Assembly: GCA_963828445.1 (NCBI GenBank)
Contig: CAWHFP010000001.1
Location: 62,001-126,000, forward strand
DNA from: Bog-532 sp963828445
Lineage (GTDB): Bacteria > Actinomycetota > Actinomycetes > Streptosporangiales > Streptosporangiaceae
DNA: 64,000 nucleotides
Reading direction: 5' to 3'
A program made the position numbers and the translations under genes. Shown here one piece after another: positions 35,690 to 44,790 of this stretch. The notes below the pieces were generated by a model. The model was given only the letters and a program-made list of their open reading frames with translations. It did not search any database and was not told the DNA's origin. Each line of letters starts with the position of its first letter. Position 1 is the first letter of the stretch.

Positions 35690-36480
35690 TCCCAGCGGAA
35701 CGTGCGGGCCGCGAGCCCGATACCCACCGTGGCCCACACCACCAGCACGATCAGGTCCCGCACCGGCACCCCGGCCGAGTGGGCCAGCACCGAGCGCAGC
35801 CCGGTGGCCAGCGCCCCGGTGGGCAGCAGGGTCAGGTACGGGTGGGCCGCGGCCGGGAACTTGGTCAGCGGGAAGACCACGCCGCCCAGGCCGAGCAGGG
35901 CGATGTAGATCAGGTTGGCCAGGGCCAGGGTGGCTTCGGCCCGCAAGGTGCCCGCCATCAGCAGGGCCAGCCCGCTGAACGCGCCCGTGCCCGCCAGCAC
36001 CAGCAGCGGCACGGTCAGGAAGGCCAGCGCGCTGGTGTGCGGAGTCCAGCCCAGCCCGAACGCGATCGCGGTGATCAGCACCGCCTGCAGCAGCTCGATC
36101 AGGACCACGCTGGCGGTCTTGGCCGCGATGAGGCCGGCCGACGACAGCGGTTCGGCCCCCAGCCGCTTGAGCACGCCGTAGCGCCGTTCGAAGCCGGTGG
36201 CGATGGCCTGGCTGGTGAAGGCGACCGACATCACGGCCAGCGCGATGACCCCGGGGGCCAGGAAGTCGATGCGGGTGCCGCTGCCCACGCTGACCAGCGG
36301 CTCGAGGCTGAACATGGCCAGCAGGGCCAGCGGGATGACCAGGGTCACCGTGAGCTGCTCGCCGTTGCGCAGCAGCATCCGGGTTTCCATCGCCGTCTGG
36401 GCCGCGATCATCCGGCCCATCGGCGCCGCTCCCGGCGCGGGCGCGAACGGCCCGGGTGCTTCGGGCGCAGCCGCGGTCAC
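35686..36480 (-). CDS. ABC-2 type exporter, permease subunit
   Basis: 264-aa permease with a Pro/Ala-rich N-terminus and six helices (TVTLVIPLALLAMFSL, LAPGVIALAVMSVAF, LLVLAGTGAFSGLALLM, LGLGGVVFPLTKFP), ending TFRWE. Partner of the ATPase 28 bp upstream. Actinobacteria commonly keep this ATPase-permease pair with ctaA next to the SUF operon, and a role in heme or oxidase biogenesis has been considered; not proven here. GGGGG sits 8 nt before GTG 36480. Confidence 0.92.
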   Translation of the reverse strand: MTAAAPEAPGPFAPAPGAAPMGRMIAAQTAMETRMLLRNGEQLTVTLVIPLALLAMFSLEPLVSVGSGTRIDFLAPGVIALAVMSVAFTSQAIATGFERRYGVLKRLGAEPLSSAGLIAAKTASVVLIELLQAVLITAIAFGLGWTPHTSALAFLTVPLLVLAGTGAFSGLALLMAGTLRAEATLALANLIYIALLGLGGVVFPLTKFPAAAHPYLTLLPTGALATGLRSVLAHSAGVPVRDLIVLVVWATVGIGLAARTFRWE

Positions 36481-36482
36481 GA

Positions 36483-36512
36483 GCCCAGCCCCCTCATGCC
36501 CAGCCCCCTCAT
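36483..36512 (-). repeat. 15-bp tandem duplication at the ATPase/permease junction
   Basis: GCCCAGCCCCCTCAT occurs twice in perfect tandem (plus-strand sense). It spans the ATPase stop and duplicates the G-rich ribosome-binding segment before the permease start. Confidence 0.9.
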
Positions 36513-37435
36513 GGGCGCAGTTCCTTTCCGGTCAGCTCCAGGAACACGTCCTCCAGGGTGCGGCTCTCGATCCGCAGGCTGGTCGGCAGCACGCCGTGCT
36601 CGGCGCACCAGGCGGTCACCGAGGCCAGCAGCTGCGGGCTGACCCCGTCCGGGACTTCGATGACGTAGTGCCCGGCCGGGGACTCCTTGGCCGCGGTGCC
36701 GTCCGGGAGCGCGGCCACCAGGCCGTCGGTGTCCAGCCCGGAGTCGGCCCGGAACCGCAGCTGGCCCGCGCCGCCGCACAGCTCGGCCGGGGTGCCGCCC
36801 GCGACCAGGCGGCCGTGGTCGATGATGGCCACCTGGTCGGAGAGCCGCTCGGCCTCGTCCATGAAGTGCGTGGTCAAGATCACGCTCACCCCGGAACCGC
36901 GCAGCTCGCCAATCAGGTCCCAGGTGGCGTGCCGGGCCTGCGGGTCCATCCCGGCCGTGGGTTCGTCCAGGAACACCAGTTCGGGGCGGCCGATGACGGC
37001 GGCGGCCAGTGCCAGCCGCTGCTGCTGGCCGCCGGACAGCCGCTTGTACTGGGTCCGGGCCACCTCGGCCAGGCCGACGCGGTCCAGCAGGCCGGCCGGG
37101 TCCAGCGAGTGGGCGTGGAACCGGGCCAGCAGCCGCAGGTATTCACCGGCCGGAATGGCGGGCGGCACCCCGCCCGACTGGAGCATGACCCCGACCCGGG
37201 GCCGCAGCGCCCGGCCGTCGCGGTCCGGGTCCAGGCCGAGCACCCGGACCCGGCCACTGTCGGCGGCCCGGTAGCCCTCGCAGATCTCGATGGTGGTGGT
37301 CTTGCCCGCCCCGTTGGGCCCGAGGATCGAGGTGACCTGACCGCGGGCCGCGGTCAGGGTCAGCCCGTCGACCGCGCGCGCGTGCCGGTACTGCTTCACC
37401 AGGCTCGCGATTTCGACGGCGGGGGCAGTGCTCAC
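36509..37435 (-). CDS. ABC-2 type exporter, ATP-binding subunit
   Basis: 308-aa ATPase. Walker A GPNGAGKTT, Q-loop near GVMLQSGGV, signature LSGGQQQRLALA, Walker B LVFLDEPTAGMDP and switch TTHFMDEAERL, with a C-terminal DrrA-type extension. GTG 37435 is chosen because a TAGACT hexamer ends 7 nt upstream and homology starts VEIASLVKQYRHARAVDGL. First gene of a four-gene minus-strand operon (ATPase, permease, EamA, ctaA). Confidence 0.94.
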   Translation of the reverse strand: MSTAPAVEIASLVKQYRHARAVDGLTLTAARGQVTSILGPNGAGKTTTIEICEGYRAADSGRVRVLGLDPDRDGRALRPRVGVMLQSGGVPPAIPAGEYLRLLARFHAHSLDPAGLLDRVGLAEVARTQYKRLSGGQQQRLALAAAVIGRPELVFLDEPTAGMDPQARHATWDLIGELRGSGVSVILTTHFMDEAERLSDQVAIIDHGRLVAGGTPAELCGGAGQLRFRADSGLDTDGLVAALPDGTAAKESPAGHYVIEVPDGVSPQLLASVTAWCAEHGVLPTSLRIESRTLEDVFLELTGKELRP

Positions 37436-37442
37436 GATCGCG

Positions 37443-37448
37443 AGTCTA
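37443..37448 (-). promoter_or_regulatory. -10 hexamer TAGACT, leaderless-type promoter
   Basis: Ends 7 nt before GTG 37435 on the minus strand; probable promoter of the ABC-EamA-ctaA operon. Confidence 0.5.
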
Positions 37449-38792
37449 TGGTCGTTCCGGCCCGGCCGCCTCGCCGGCGTCAGCACTTGTACTACGACCA
37501 GTCGTAAGAGCGGCCTCCGCCGCCGTGGCCGCCGCGGGCCAGGCCGGGCCGGGCCAGGAGCCGACCACGGCCGGGGTGGCCGAGAACCGGTGCCGCCCCC
37601 GGGCCGCGAACCGCTCCAGCCGGGTCGCCCCCGGCAGGTCGACCCGGGCCACCCGCAGCTCGGCCCGCGGCCCGGCCGCCTGGCTGGTCAGCTCCAGCCA
37701 GCAGATCTGCTGGGCCCGCAGGTAGGCCGAGGGCATGGTCAGGCGGGTCGCGGTGCCCTCCACTACGGTGGTGCAGGAGCCGGTGTTGCCGTAGAACCCC
37801 GCTCCGCACGGGCTCAGCTCGGGATGGTGGGTGTGCCCGGACAGAAAGCCCCGGTAGCCCTCACCGGTCAGGTCGGCGGCCCGCTGCCGGGCCGCGTGGT
37901 TCTGCCCGTAGCCCCGTTCGGCCAGGGCCAGCGCGCTGATCGACGTCCAGGCCCGGCGGGACACGATGGCGATGATGGCCGCCACCACGATCAGGTCCGC
38001 GACCGCGCCGTAGCCCAGGATCTCGGCGCCGTGCACCCAGCGGGTGGTGTCCGGGTACTTGGTCGGCAGCGACAAGATCTCCGACACCCGCAGGACCAGC
38101 AGCAGCAGGACCGGGATCAGCAGCAGCCACCAGGCGTGCCGGGTGAGCTTGCGGTAGAACAGCCGGGAGCCGACGAAGGACGGGAAGTCGCCCGGGTCGG
38201 CCATCTCGTGCGCGCCGTCCAGCCAGCCGCGGCCCAGGAATTCGATCCGGGGCAGGACCTCCCGCACGATGTGGTGGCCGAGTGGCGTGTCGAGCCGGTT
38301 GCGCGGGTCGCAGAAGCAGTTGTACGGGTCGAGCTGGTGCCCGTGCTCGACCCGGATCTTGCCCCCGTCCGGCAGCACCAGGTCGGCGGCCAGGCACAGC
38401 CGGGCCCCGGTCCGCTCGCGGACCGCGTCGGCCGCCTTGACGTCCCAGGCCAGGTCGCTGTCGTGGTTGCCGATGGCGTAGATGACCTGCCCGCCCGCGG
38501 ACACCACCGCGGTCAGGGCCGCGCACAGGTCCTCGTGCTCGCGCAAGATCGCGTCCGCGCTGGCCTGCGGATTGGCCAGCAGCTCGATGATGTCCCCGGC
38601 CAGCACCACGGTCAGGGCCGCGGTGCCGGGGCCCGCCAGCTTGGCCAGCCGCGCCGCCACCAGCGCGCAGGACCGCCCGGAGATGTCCGAGCGTTCCGGC
38701 GGCAGGTGCAGGTCGCTGACCGCGACCACCCTGCCGCCGGTCGGGATCCGGACGTCCAGCAGATCGGCCACGTCCGGCCGCGCCGCAGCCAT
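37446..38792 (-). CDS. metallophosphoesterase with membrane helices
   Basis: 448-aa calcineurin-like phosphoesterase. All metal-ligand motifs are visible: VAVSDLHLPP, VLAGDIIEL, AIGNHDSDL, VEHGHQLDPYN and, after a central insertion, SGHTHHPE. The insertion carries two membrane helices (HAWWLLLIPVLLLLVLRVS and AVADLIVVAAIIAIVS), so the enzyme is membrane-anchored. LpxH-like in look, but actinobacteria lack lipid A, so another phosphodiester, perhaps a lipid or nucleotide, is the substrate. ATG 38792 has TACCCT 6 nt upstream. Its 3' end overlaps the putative promoter of the ABC operon. Confidence 0.88.
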   Translation of the reverse strand: MAAARPDVADLLDVRIPTGGRVVAVSDLHLPPERSDISGRSCALVAARLAKLAGPGTAALTVVLAGDIIELLANPQASADAILREHEDLCAALTAVVSAGGQVIYAIGNHDSDLAWDVKAADAVRERTGARLCLAADLVLPDGGKIRVEHGHQLDPYNCFCDPRNRLDTPLGHHIVREVLPRIEFLGRGWLDGAHEMADPGDFPSFVGSRLFYRKLTRHAWWLLLIPVLLLLVLRVSEILSLPTKYPDTTRWVHGAEILGYGAVADLIVVAAIIAIVSRRAWTSISALALAERGYGQNHAARQRAADLTGEGYRGFLSGHTHHPELSPCGAGFYGNTGSCTTVVEGTATRLTMPSAYLRAQQICWLELTSQAAGPRAELRVARVDLPGATRLERFAARGRHRFSATPAVVGSWPGPAWPAAATAAEAALTTGRSTSADAGEAAGPERP

Positions 38793-38798
38793 GCTGCC

Positions 38799-38804
38799 AG
38801 GGTA
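38799..38804 (-). promoter_or_regulatory. -10 hexamer TACCCT, leaderless-type promoter
   Basis: Minus-strand TACCCT ends 6 nt before ATG 38792. Confidence 0.48.
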
Positions 38805-38942
38805 CGGCGCGCGCGGCCGCCCTCGCCCGCCCCGACACGCCAGCTGCTCCTGTGACCAGCGAGAAGCCCGATGCGAACGGGGCTGAAGAATTACGTCATA
38901 TTTGCCTGCGGTAATCTTTGCGGTGCTGGACTTATTTACGGC

Positions 38943-38957
38943 ATACTTGTGTTGTGA
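38943..38957 (+). promoter_or_regulatory. candidate SufR box over the sufR start
   Basis: ATACT-N5-TGTGA closely resembles the ACACT-N5-TGTGA site I recall for mycobacterial SufR (one mismatch). It overlaps the GTG start of sufR, where binding by apo- or holo-SufR would block transcription of the whole SUF operon. Confidence 0.45.
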
Positions 38958-39754
38958 AAAACATGCGGGCAGCGACTTCTGGGCGGCAGGCGGTGGCACT
39001 TGGTGCCGCGGCCAGCTCAGAGCGCGGTACCCGCGCCCGGGTGGCCCGGCTGATCCTGGAGCTGGGGCCGTCCACGGCCTCGGTGATCGGGAACCGGCTC
39101 GGCCTGACCCCGGCCGCCATCCGGCGGCACCTGGACAACCTGCTGGCCGAGGGGCTGATCGAGACCCGCACCGCCCGCACCTACGCCAGCCGGGGCCGGG
39201 GCCGTCCCGCCCGGCTGTTCGCCATTACCGACGCGGGCCGCAGCGCCTTCGAGCACGCCTACGACGACCTGGCCAGCAGCGCGCTCCGCTTCCTGGCCCA
39301 GACCGGGGGCCCGGCGGCGGTCGAGGAGTTCGCCCGCCACCAGGTCGCCGAGCTGGAACGGCGGTACGGCCCGACCGTGGCCGCGGCGCCGCCGGGGGAG
39401 CGAGTCCAGGCCCTGGCCGACGCGCTGTCGGCCGACGGCTACGCCGCCTCGGCCGGGGCGGCCCCCGCCGCCGGCGGGTCGCCGGCGGCCGGCGGCGAGC
39501 AGTTGTGCCAGCACCACTGCCCGGTGGCCCACGTGGCCGCCGAGTTCCCGCAGCTGTGCGAGGCCGAGACCGAGGCGTTCGGCCGGTTGCTCGGTGTCCC
39601 GGTCCAGCGGCTGGCTACCATCGCCCACGGCGACGGTATCTGCACCACCCATGTCACCTGCCGTTCGCTGGCAGGGAAGCAGACCACCCCGGGCTCGGTT
39701 GAGGCTCAGGGAGACAGTGAAAGCATTCCAGAGTCCGGAGGGCTCTTTCTATGA
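38954..39754 (+). CDS. sufR: SUF operon repressor SufR
   Basis: 266-aa winged-helix Fe-S repressor. HTH: STASVIGNRLGLTPAAIRRHL, then the wing TYASRGRGRPARLFAIT. C-terminal cluster ligands are arranged CQHHC-x12-C (CQHHCPVAHVAAEFPQLC) with a further Cys in GDGICTTH, as in cyanobacterial and mycobacterial SufR. GTG 38954 (VKNMRAATSGRQ) is taken as start, with ATG 38963 possible. The stop overlaps sufB by 4 nt (ATGA). Represses the operon when its cluster is intact. Confidence 0.94.
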   Translation: MKNMRAATSGRQAVALGAAASSERGTRARVARLILELGPSTASVIGNRLGLTPAAIRRHLDNLLAEGLIETRTARTYASRGRGRPARLFAITDAGRSAFEHAYDDLASSALRFLAQTGGPAAVEEFARHQVAELERRYGPTVAAAPPGERVQALADALSADGYAASAGAAPAAGGSPAAGGEQLCQHHCPVAHVAAEFPQLCEAETEAFGRLLGVPVQRLATIAHGDGICTTHVTCRSLAGKQTTPGSVEAQGDSESIPESGGLFL

Positions 39755-41163
39755 CGACGACCGCTAACGACCAGCTTGATGGCCTGGGCGCGTACAAGTT
39801 CGGCTGGGCCGACAGTGACGTGGCCGGTGCGTCCGCGCGCCGTGGCCTGTCCGAGGACGTGGTCCGCGACATCTCGACCCGGAAGAACGAGCCCGAGTGG
39901 ATGCTGGACCTGCGTCTGCGCGGCCTGCGCATGTTCGGGCGCAAGCCGCTGCCGACCTGGGGCGCCGACCTGTCCGAGATCGACTTCGACAACATCAAGT
40001 ACTTCGTCCGGTCGACCGAGAAGCAGGCCGAGAGCTGGGACGACCTTCCCGAGGACATCAAGAACACCTACGACCGGCTGGGCATCCCCGAGGCTGAGAA
40101 GCAGCGGCTGATCGCCGGGGTGGCGGCCCAGTACGAGTCCGAGGTCGTCTACCACAAGATCCGTGAGGACCTCGAGGAGAAGGGCGTCCTCTTCCTCGAC
40201 ACCGACACGGCCCTGCGCGAGCACCCCGAGCTGTTCCAGGAGTACTTCGGCACCGTGATCCCGCCCGGCGACAACAAGTTCGCCGCGCTGAACACGTCGG
40301 TCTGGTCCGGTGGCTCGTTCATCTACGTGCCGAAGGGCGTGCACGTGGACATCCCGCTGCAGGCCTACTTCCGGATCAACACCGAGAACATGGGCCAGTT
40401 CGAGCGGACGCTGATCATCGTCGACGAGGGTGCCTACGTGCACTACGTCGAGGGCTGCACCGCGCCGATCTACAAGTCGGACTCGCTGCACTCGGCGGTG
40501 GTCGAGATCATCGTCAAGAAGGACGCCCGCTGCCGGTACACCACCATCCAGAACTGGTCGAACAACGTCTACAACCTGGTCACCAAGCGCGCCGTCTGCG
40601 AGCAGGGCGCGACCATGGAGTGGATCGACGGCAACATCGGTTCCAAGGTCACGATGAAGTACCCGGCCGTCTACCTGATGGGTGAGCACGCCAAGGGCGA
40701 GACCCTGTCGGTCGCGTTCGCGGGCGAGGGCCAGCACCAGGACGCCGGCTCCAAGATGGTGCACTGCGCGCCGAACACCTCATCCACCATCGTGTCCAAG
40801 TCGGTGGCCCGCGGCGGTGGCCGGACCTCCTACCGGGGCCTGGTCCAGGTGCAGGAGGGTGCCGAGCACTCCAAGTCCACGGTCAAGTGTGACGCGCTGC
40901 TGGTCGACACGATCAGCCGGAGCGACACCTACCCCTACGTGGACGTGCGCGAGGACGACGTGGAGATGGGCCACGAGGCCTCGGTCTCCAAGATCTCCGA
41001 AGACCAGCTGTTCTACCTGATGAGCCGGGGCATGACCGAGGACGAGGCCATGGCCACCATCGTCCGCGGCTTCGTCGAGCCGATCGCGCGTGAGCTCCCG
41101 ATGGAGTACGCGCTCGAGCTCAACCGGCTGATCGTGCTCCAGATGGAAGGATCGGTCGGCTGA
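39751..41163 (+). CDS. sufB: Fe-S cluster assembly protein SufB
   Basis: Scaffold subunit of the SufBC2D complex where clusters are built; 470 aa. N-terminal start region YKFGWADSDVAGASARRGLS, core WSGGSFIYVPKGVHVDIPLQ (20 residues) and the C-terminal VSKISEDQLFYLMSRGMTE. The invariant Cys in CDALLVDTISRSDT is present. Overlaps sufR (4 nt) and sufD (1 nt). Confidence 0.98.
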   Translation: MTTTANDQLDGLGAYKFGWADSDVAGASARRGLSEDVVRDISTRKNEPEWMLDLRLRGLRMFGRKPLPTWGADLSEIDFDNIKYFVRSTEKQAESWDDLPEDIKNTYDRLGIPEAEKQRLIAGVAAQYESEVVYHKIREDLEEKGVLFLDTDTALREHPELFQEYFGTVIPPGDNKFAALNTSVWSGGSFIYVPKGVHVDIPLQAYFRINTENMGQFERTLIIVDEGAYVHYVEGCTAPIYKSDSLHSAVVEIIVKKDARCRYTTIQNWSNNVYNLVTKRAVCEQGATMEWIDGNIGSKVTMKYPAVYLMGEHAKGETLSVAFAGEGQHQDAGSKMVHCAPNTSSTIVSKSVARGGGRTSYRGLVQVQEGAEHSKSTVKCDALLVDTISRSDTYPYVDVREDDVEMGHEASVSKISEDQLFYLMSRGMTEDEAMATIVRGFVEPIARELPMEYALELNRLIVLQMEGSVG

Positions 41164-42314
41164 TGACGGCCCCAGTGGCGGCGCTGCAGGGCGCCGTCGA
41201 ATCCGACGCGCCCGTGTCCCGGCTGCACGAGCACGCCTCCTACGACCCGGCCGACTTCGAGGTCCCGACCGGCCGCGAGGAGGAATGGCGGTTCACCCCG
41301 CTACGCCGCCTGCGCGGCCTGCATCAGGACGCCCCGCTGGCCGCGGCCCGGTGGAGCGTCGAGGTCAGCCCGGCGCCCGAGGTCAAGATCGAGAAGGCCG
41401 AGCGGGGCGACCCGCGCATCGGCGCCTCGTACGTGCCAACCGACCGGGTCAGCGCCCGGGCCTACGCCTCCTTCACCGCGGCCAACGTGATCACCGTGCC
41501 CGCCGAGGCTGAGACCTCCGCGCCGACGGTGGTCACCGTGCGCGGCGACGGCGCGGACGGTGCCGCTTTCGGGCACACCGTGGTCGACGTGGGCCCGATG
41601 GCCCGCGCCACCGTGGTCTTCGATCACCGGGGCAGCCTCACTTACGCCGACAACGTCGAGCTGGTGGTGGCCGACGGGGCCGCGCTGAGCGTGGTCAGCC
41701 TGCAGGACTGGGCCGATGACAGCGTGCACCTGTCCCACCACCACGTGCGGCTGGGCAAGGACGCGAAGATCTCGCACACGGTGGTGACGCTGGGCGGTGA
41801 CCTGGTCCGGATCGTCCCGTCCGTCACCTACGCCGGGCGCGGCGGCGACGCCGAGCTGAACGGGCTCTACATCACCGACGCCGGCCAGCACCAGGAGCAC
41901 CGGCTGTTCGTCGAGCACAGCGCGCCCGACTGCCGCAGCCGGGTGCTGTACAAGGGCGCCCTGCAGGGCGACGATGCGCACAGCGTGTGGATCGGCGACG
42001 TGCTGATCGACGCCTCCGCCACCGGGACCGACACCTATGAGTACAACCGGAATCTGGTCCTGACCGACAACGCCCGGGCCGACTCCGTGCCCAACCTGGA
42101 GATCCTGACCGGTGAGATCACCGGGGCCGGGCACGCCAGCGCCAACGGCCGCCTGGAGGACATCCACCTGTTCTACCTGATGGCCCGGGGCATTCCCTTT
42201 GCGGAGGCCCGGCGCCTGGTCATCCGCGGCTTCTTCGGCGAGCTGCTGAACAAGATCGAGGTCGGCGAAGTGCGCGACCGCGTGGCGGCGGTGGTCGAGG
42301 CAGAGCTGGCATGA
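41163..42314 (+). CDS. sufD: Fe-S cluster assembly protein SufD
   Basis: 383-aa partner of SufB and SufC. N-terminal region with REEEWRFTPLRRLRGLH, a beta-helix core, and the C-terminal DNARADSVPNLEILTGEI and HLFYLMARGIPFAEARRLV. The conserved His is in GHASANGRLEDI. TGATG overlap with sufB and ATGA overlap with the Rieske gene show tight coupling. Confidence 0.97.
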   Translation: MTAPVAALQGAVESDAPVSRLHEHASYDPADFEVPTGREEEWRFTPLRRLRGLHQDAPLAAARWSVEVSPAPEVKIEKAERGDPRIGASYVPTDRVSARAYASFTAANVITVPAEAETSAPTVVTVRGDGADGAAFGHTVVDVGPMARATVVFDHRGSLTYADNVELVVADGAALSVVSLQDWADDSVHLSHHHVRLGKDAKISHTVVTLGGDLVRIVPSVTYAGRGGDAELNGLYITDAGQHQEHRLFVEHSAPDCRSRVLYKGALQGDDAHSVWIGDVLIDASATGTDTYEYNRNLVLTDNARADSVPNLEILTGEITGAGHASANGRLEDIHLFYLMARGIPFAEARRLVIRGFFGELLNKIEVGEVRDRVAAVVEAELA

Positions 42315-42658
42315 GCAGCCCCCGATCACCGGAAACCGCCAGCGGCGAGCGTACCTTCGTCCGCGTCTGCGCCCTGGCCGACGTGCCCGAGGACGGCGCC
42401 CTCGGGGTCGACGTGAACGGCACCCCGGTCGCGGTGGTGCGGGCCGAAGGCGAGGTGCACGCCCTGCACGACGTGTGCTCGCACGCCGAGGTCCCGCTGT
42501 CCGAGGGCGAGGTGTACGACCACACGATCGAGTGCTGGCTGCACGGATCCTGCTTCGACGTGCGGACCGGCGTGCCGACCGGGCCGCCGGCCACCCAGCC
42601 GGTGCCGGTCTACCCGGTCAAGACCTCCGGCGGCGACGTCTACGTCGCCCTCACCTGA
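42311..42658 (+). CDS. Rieske-type [2Fe-2S] ferredoxin in SUF operon
   Basis: 115-aa Rieske ferredoxin of the non-heme dioxygenase type. The cluster motifs are CSHAEVPLS (C-x-H) and CWLHGSCFD (C-x2-H), 17 residues apart. Actinobacterial SUF operons usually carry this gene between sufD and sufC. It may supply electrons for cluster assembly or test cluster delivery; its role is not settled. Confidence 0.93.
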   Translation: MSSPRSPETASGERTFVRVCALADVPEDGALGVDVNGTPVAVVRAEGEVHALHDVCSHAEVPLSEGEVYDHTIECWLHGSCFDVRTGVPTGPPATQPVPVYPVKTSGGDVYVALT

Positions 42659-42691
42659 GCTTTCTAAAAGAACTTCCTGGAGAACTGAGAT

Positions 42692-43471
42692 ATGGCGACC
42701 CTTGAGATCCGCGACCTGCACGTGAACATCGAGGAGGCGAACGGCGCCCAGCGCGAGATCCTGCGCGGCGTCGACCTCGACGTCAATGCGGGAGAGACCC
42801 ACGCGATCATGGGCCCGAACGGGTCCGGCAAGTCCACCCTGGCCTACGCGATCGCGGGCCACCCCAAGTACCACGTGACCTCGGGCACGGTCACCCTCGA
42901 CGGCGAGGACGTGCTCACCATGAGCGTGGACGCCCGGGCCCGGGCCGGCCTGTTCCTGGCCATGCAGTACCCGGTGGAAGTCCCTGGCGTGTCGGTGTCG
43001 AACTTCCTGCGCACCGCGGTCACCGCGGTCCAGGGCGAGGCCCCCAAGCTGCGCGACTTCATGAAGAACATGCGCCAGGCCATGGCCGACCTGTCCATCG
43101 ACCCGGCCTTCGCCGAGCGCAACCTGAACGAGGGCTTCTCCGGCGGTGAGAAGAAGCGGCACGAGGTGCTGCAGCTGGAGCTGCTCCAGCCCAAGATCGC
43201 GGTGCTGGACGAAACCGACTCCGGCCTGGACATCGACGCGCTCAAGGTGGTGTCCGAGGGCATCAACCGGTTCCGGGCCGGCCAGGGCCACGGCGTGCTG
43301 CTGATCACCCACTACACCCGGATCCTGCGCTACGTGCAGCCGGACTTCGTGCACGTGTTCGTGGGCGGCCGGATCGTCCGCAGCGGCGGCCAGGAGCTGG
43401 CCGAAGAGCTCGAGACCAACGGCTACGAGAAGTTCATCAAGGAGCAGGCCGCCGCTGGGGCCGTGTCATGA
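42692..43471 (+). CDS. sufC: Fe-S cluster assembly ATPase SufC
   Basis: 259-aa ABC-type ATPase of the SufBCD complex. Walker A GPNGSGKST, signature FSGGEKKRHEVLQLE, Walker B IAVLDETDSGLD and a SufC-typical THYTRILRYVQPDFVHVF. ATG 42692 has a GGAGA motif upstream. The stop overlaps sufS by 4 nt. Confidence 0.98.
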   Translation: MATLEIRDLHVNIEEANGAQREILRGVDLDVNAGETHAIMGPNGSGKSTLAYAIAGHPKYHVTSGTVTLDGEDVLTMSVDARARAGLFLAMQYPVEVPGVSVSNFLRTAVTAVQGEAPKLRDFMKNMRQAMADLSIDPAFAERNLNEGFSGGEKKRHEVLQLELLQPKIAVLDETDSGLDIDALKVVSEGINRFRAGQGHGVLLITHYTRILRYVQPDFVHVFVGGRIVRSGGQELAEELETNGYEKFIKEQAAAGAVS

Positions 43472-44734
43472 CCCTTGACGTGGCCCGGATCCGGAAGGAC
43501 TTCCCGATCCTGGACCGGCAGGTGCGCGGCGGCCAGCCGCTCATCTACCTGGACAGTGCCAACACCTCGCAGAAGCCGCGCCAGGTCATCGACGCGATCA
43601 GCACCTTCTACGAGCGGCACAACGCCAACATTCACCGGGCCACTCACCAGCTGTCCGAGGAGGCCACCGAGGCCTACGAGGGGGCCCGGATCAAGGCGGC
43701 CGGCTTCATCGGCGCCACCGACGAGTCCGAGGTGGTGTTCACCAAGAACATCTCCGAGGCCATCAACCTGGTCGCCTACTCCCTCGGCAACGCCTCGGCT
43801 GGGTTCCCGGCCCCGGAGCGGTTCCGGCTCGGCCCCGGCGACGAGATCGTGGTCACCGAGATGGAGCACCACTCCGACCTGGTTCCGTGGCAGCTGCTGT
43901 GCCAGCGCACCGGGGCCACCCTGCGCTGGTTCGAGGTGACCCCCGACGGCCGCCTGGACCTGTCCACCATCGGCGAGCTGATCAACGAGCGGACCAAGCT
44001 GGTCGCCCTGGTCCACCAGTCCAACGTGCTCGGCACGATCAACCCGGTCCGGCAGATCGCGGAGGCGGCCCACTCCGTCGGCGCCCTGGTGCTGGTGGAC
44101 GCGGCCCAGTCGGTGCCGCACATGCCGGTCAACGTGCAGGACCTGGGGGCCGACTTCGTCGGCTTCACCGGGCACAAGCTGTGCGGGCCGACCGGCATCG
44201 GCGTGCTGTGGGGCCGCCGGGAGCTGCTGGACGAGATGCCGCCGTTCCTGGGGGGCGGCGAGATGATCGAGACCGTCTGGATCGACCACTCGACCTTCGC
44301 CCAGCCGCCGCACAAGTTCGAGGCCGGGACCATGCCGATCGCCGAGGCGGCCGGGCTGAACGCGGCCATCGACTACCTGAGCGAGATCGGGCTGGACAAC
44401 GTGCACGCGCACGAGCAGGCCCTGCTGGCCGACGCGCTGACCCAGCTCAAGCAGATCGACGGGCTGCGCATCCTGGGCCCGGACCAGCCCGCAGGACCGG
44501 GGCACGGCCATCTCGTTCGAGGTCGACGGGGTGCACCCGCACGACGTCAGCCAGGTGCTGGACGAGCTGGGTATCGCGGTCCGGGCCGGGCACCACTGCG
44601 CCTGGCCGCTGCACCGCAAGCTCGGGGTCCAGGCCAGCACCCGGGCCTCGTTCTACCTGTACAACACGCACGAGGAAGTGGCCGCCCTGACGGATGGGAT
44701 CCGCCAGGCGCAGAAGTTCTTCGGCGCGGTGTAG
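43468..44734 (+). CDS. sufS: cysteine desulfurase SufS, apparent frameshift
   Basis: PLP enzyme that takes sulfur from cysteine for cluster assembly. Frame one covers RKDFPILDRQVRGGQPLIYL to ILGPDQPA and includes the PLP lysine in GFTGHKLCGPTGIGV. Around 44486-44496 it shifts: the +1 frame continues with DRGTAISFEVDGVHPHDV and the catalytic Cys in RAGHHCAWPLHRKLG, ending TAG 44734. One surplus base explains it; the restored length (~421 aa) is normal. Uncorrected, frame one reads on into sufU in frame, mimicking a fusion. Because the enzyme should be essential, a consensus error is most likely. Confidence 0.95.
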
Positions 44735-44790
44735 CGGGATGTCAGGGACCAACCGGGAATAACGGGCGAGAAGAAGCAACTAGGGCTCAT

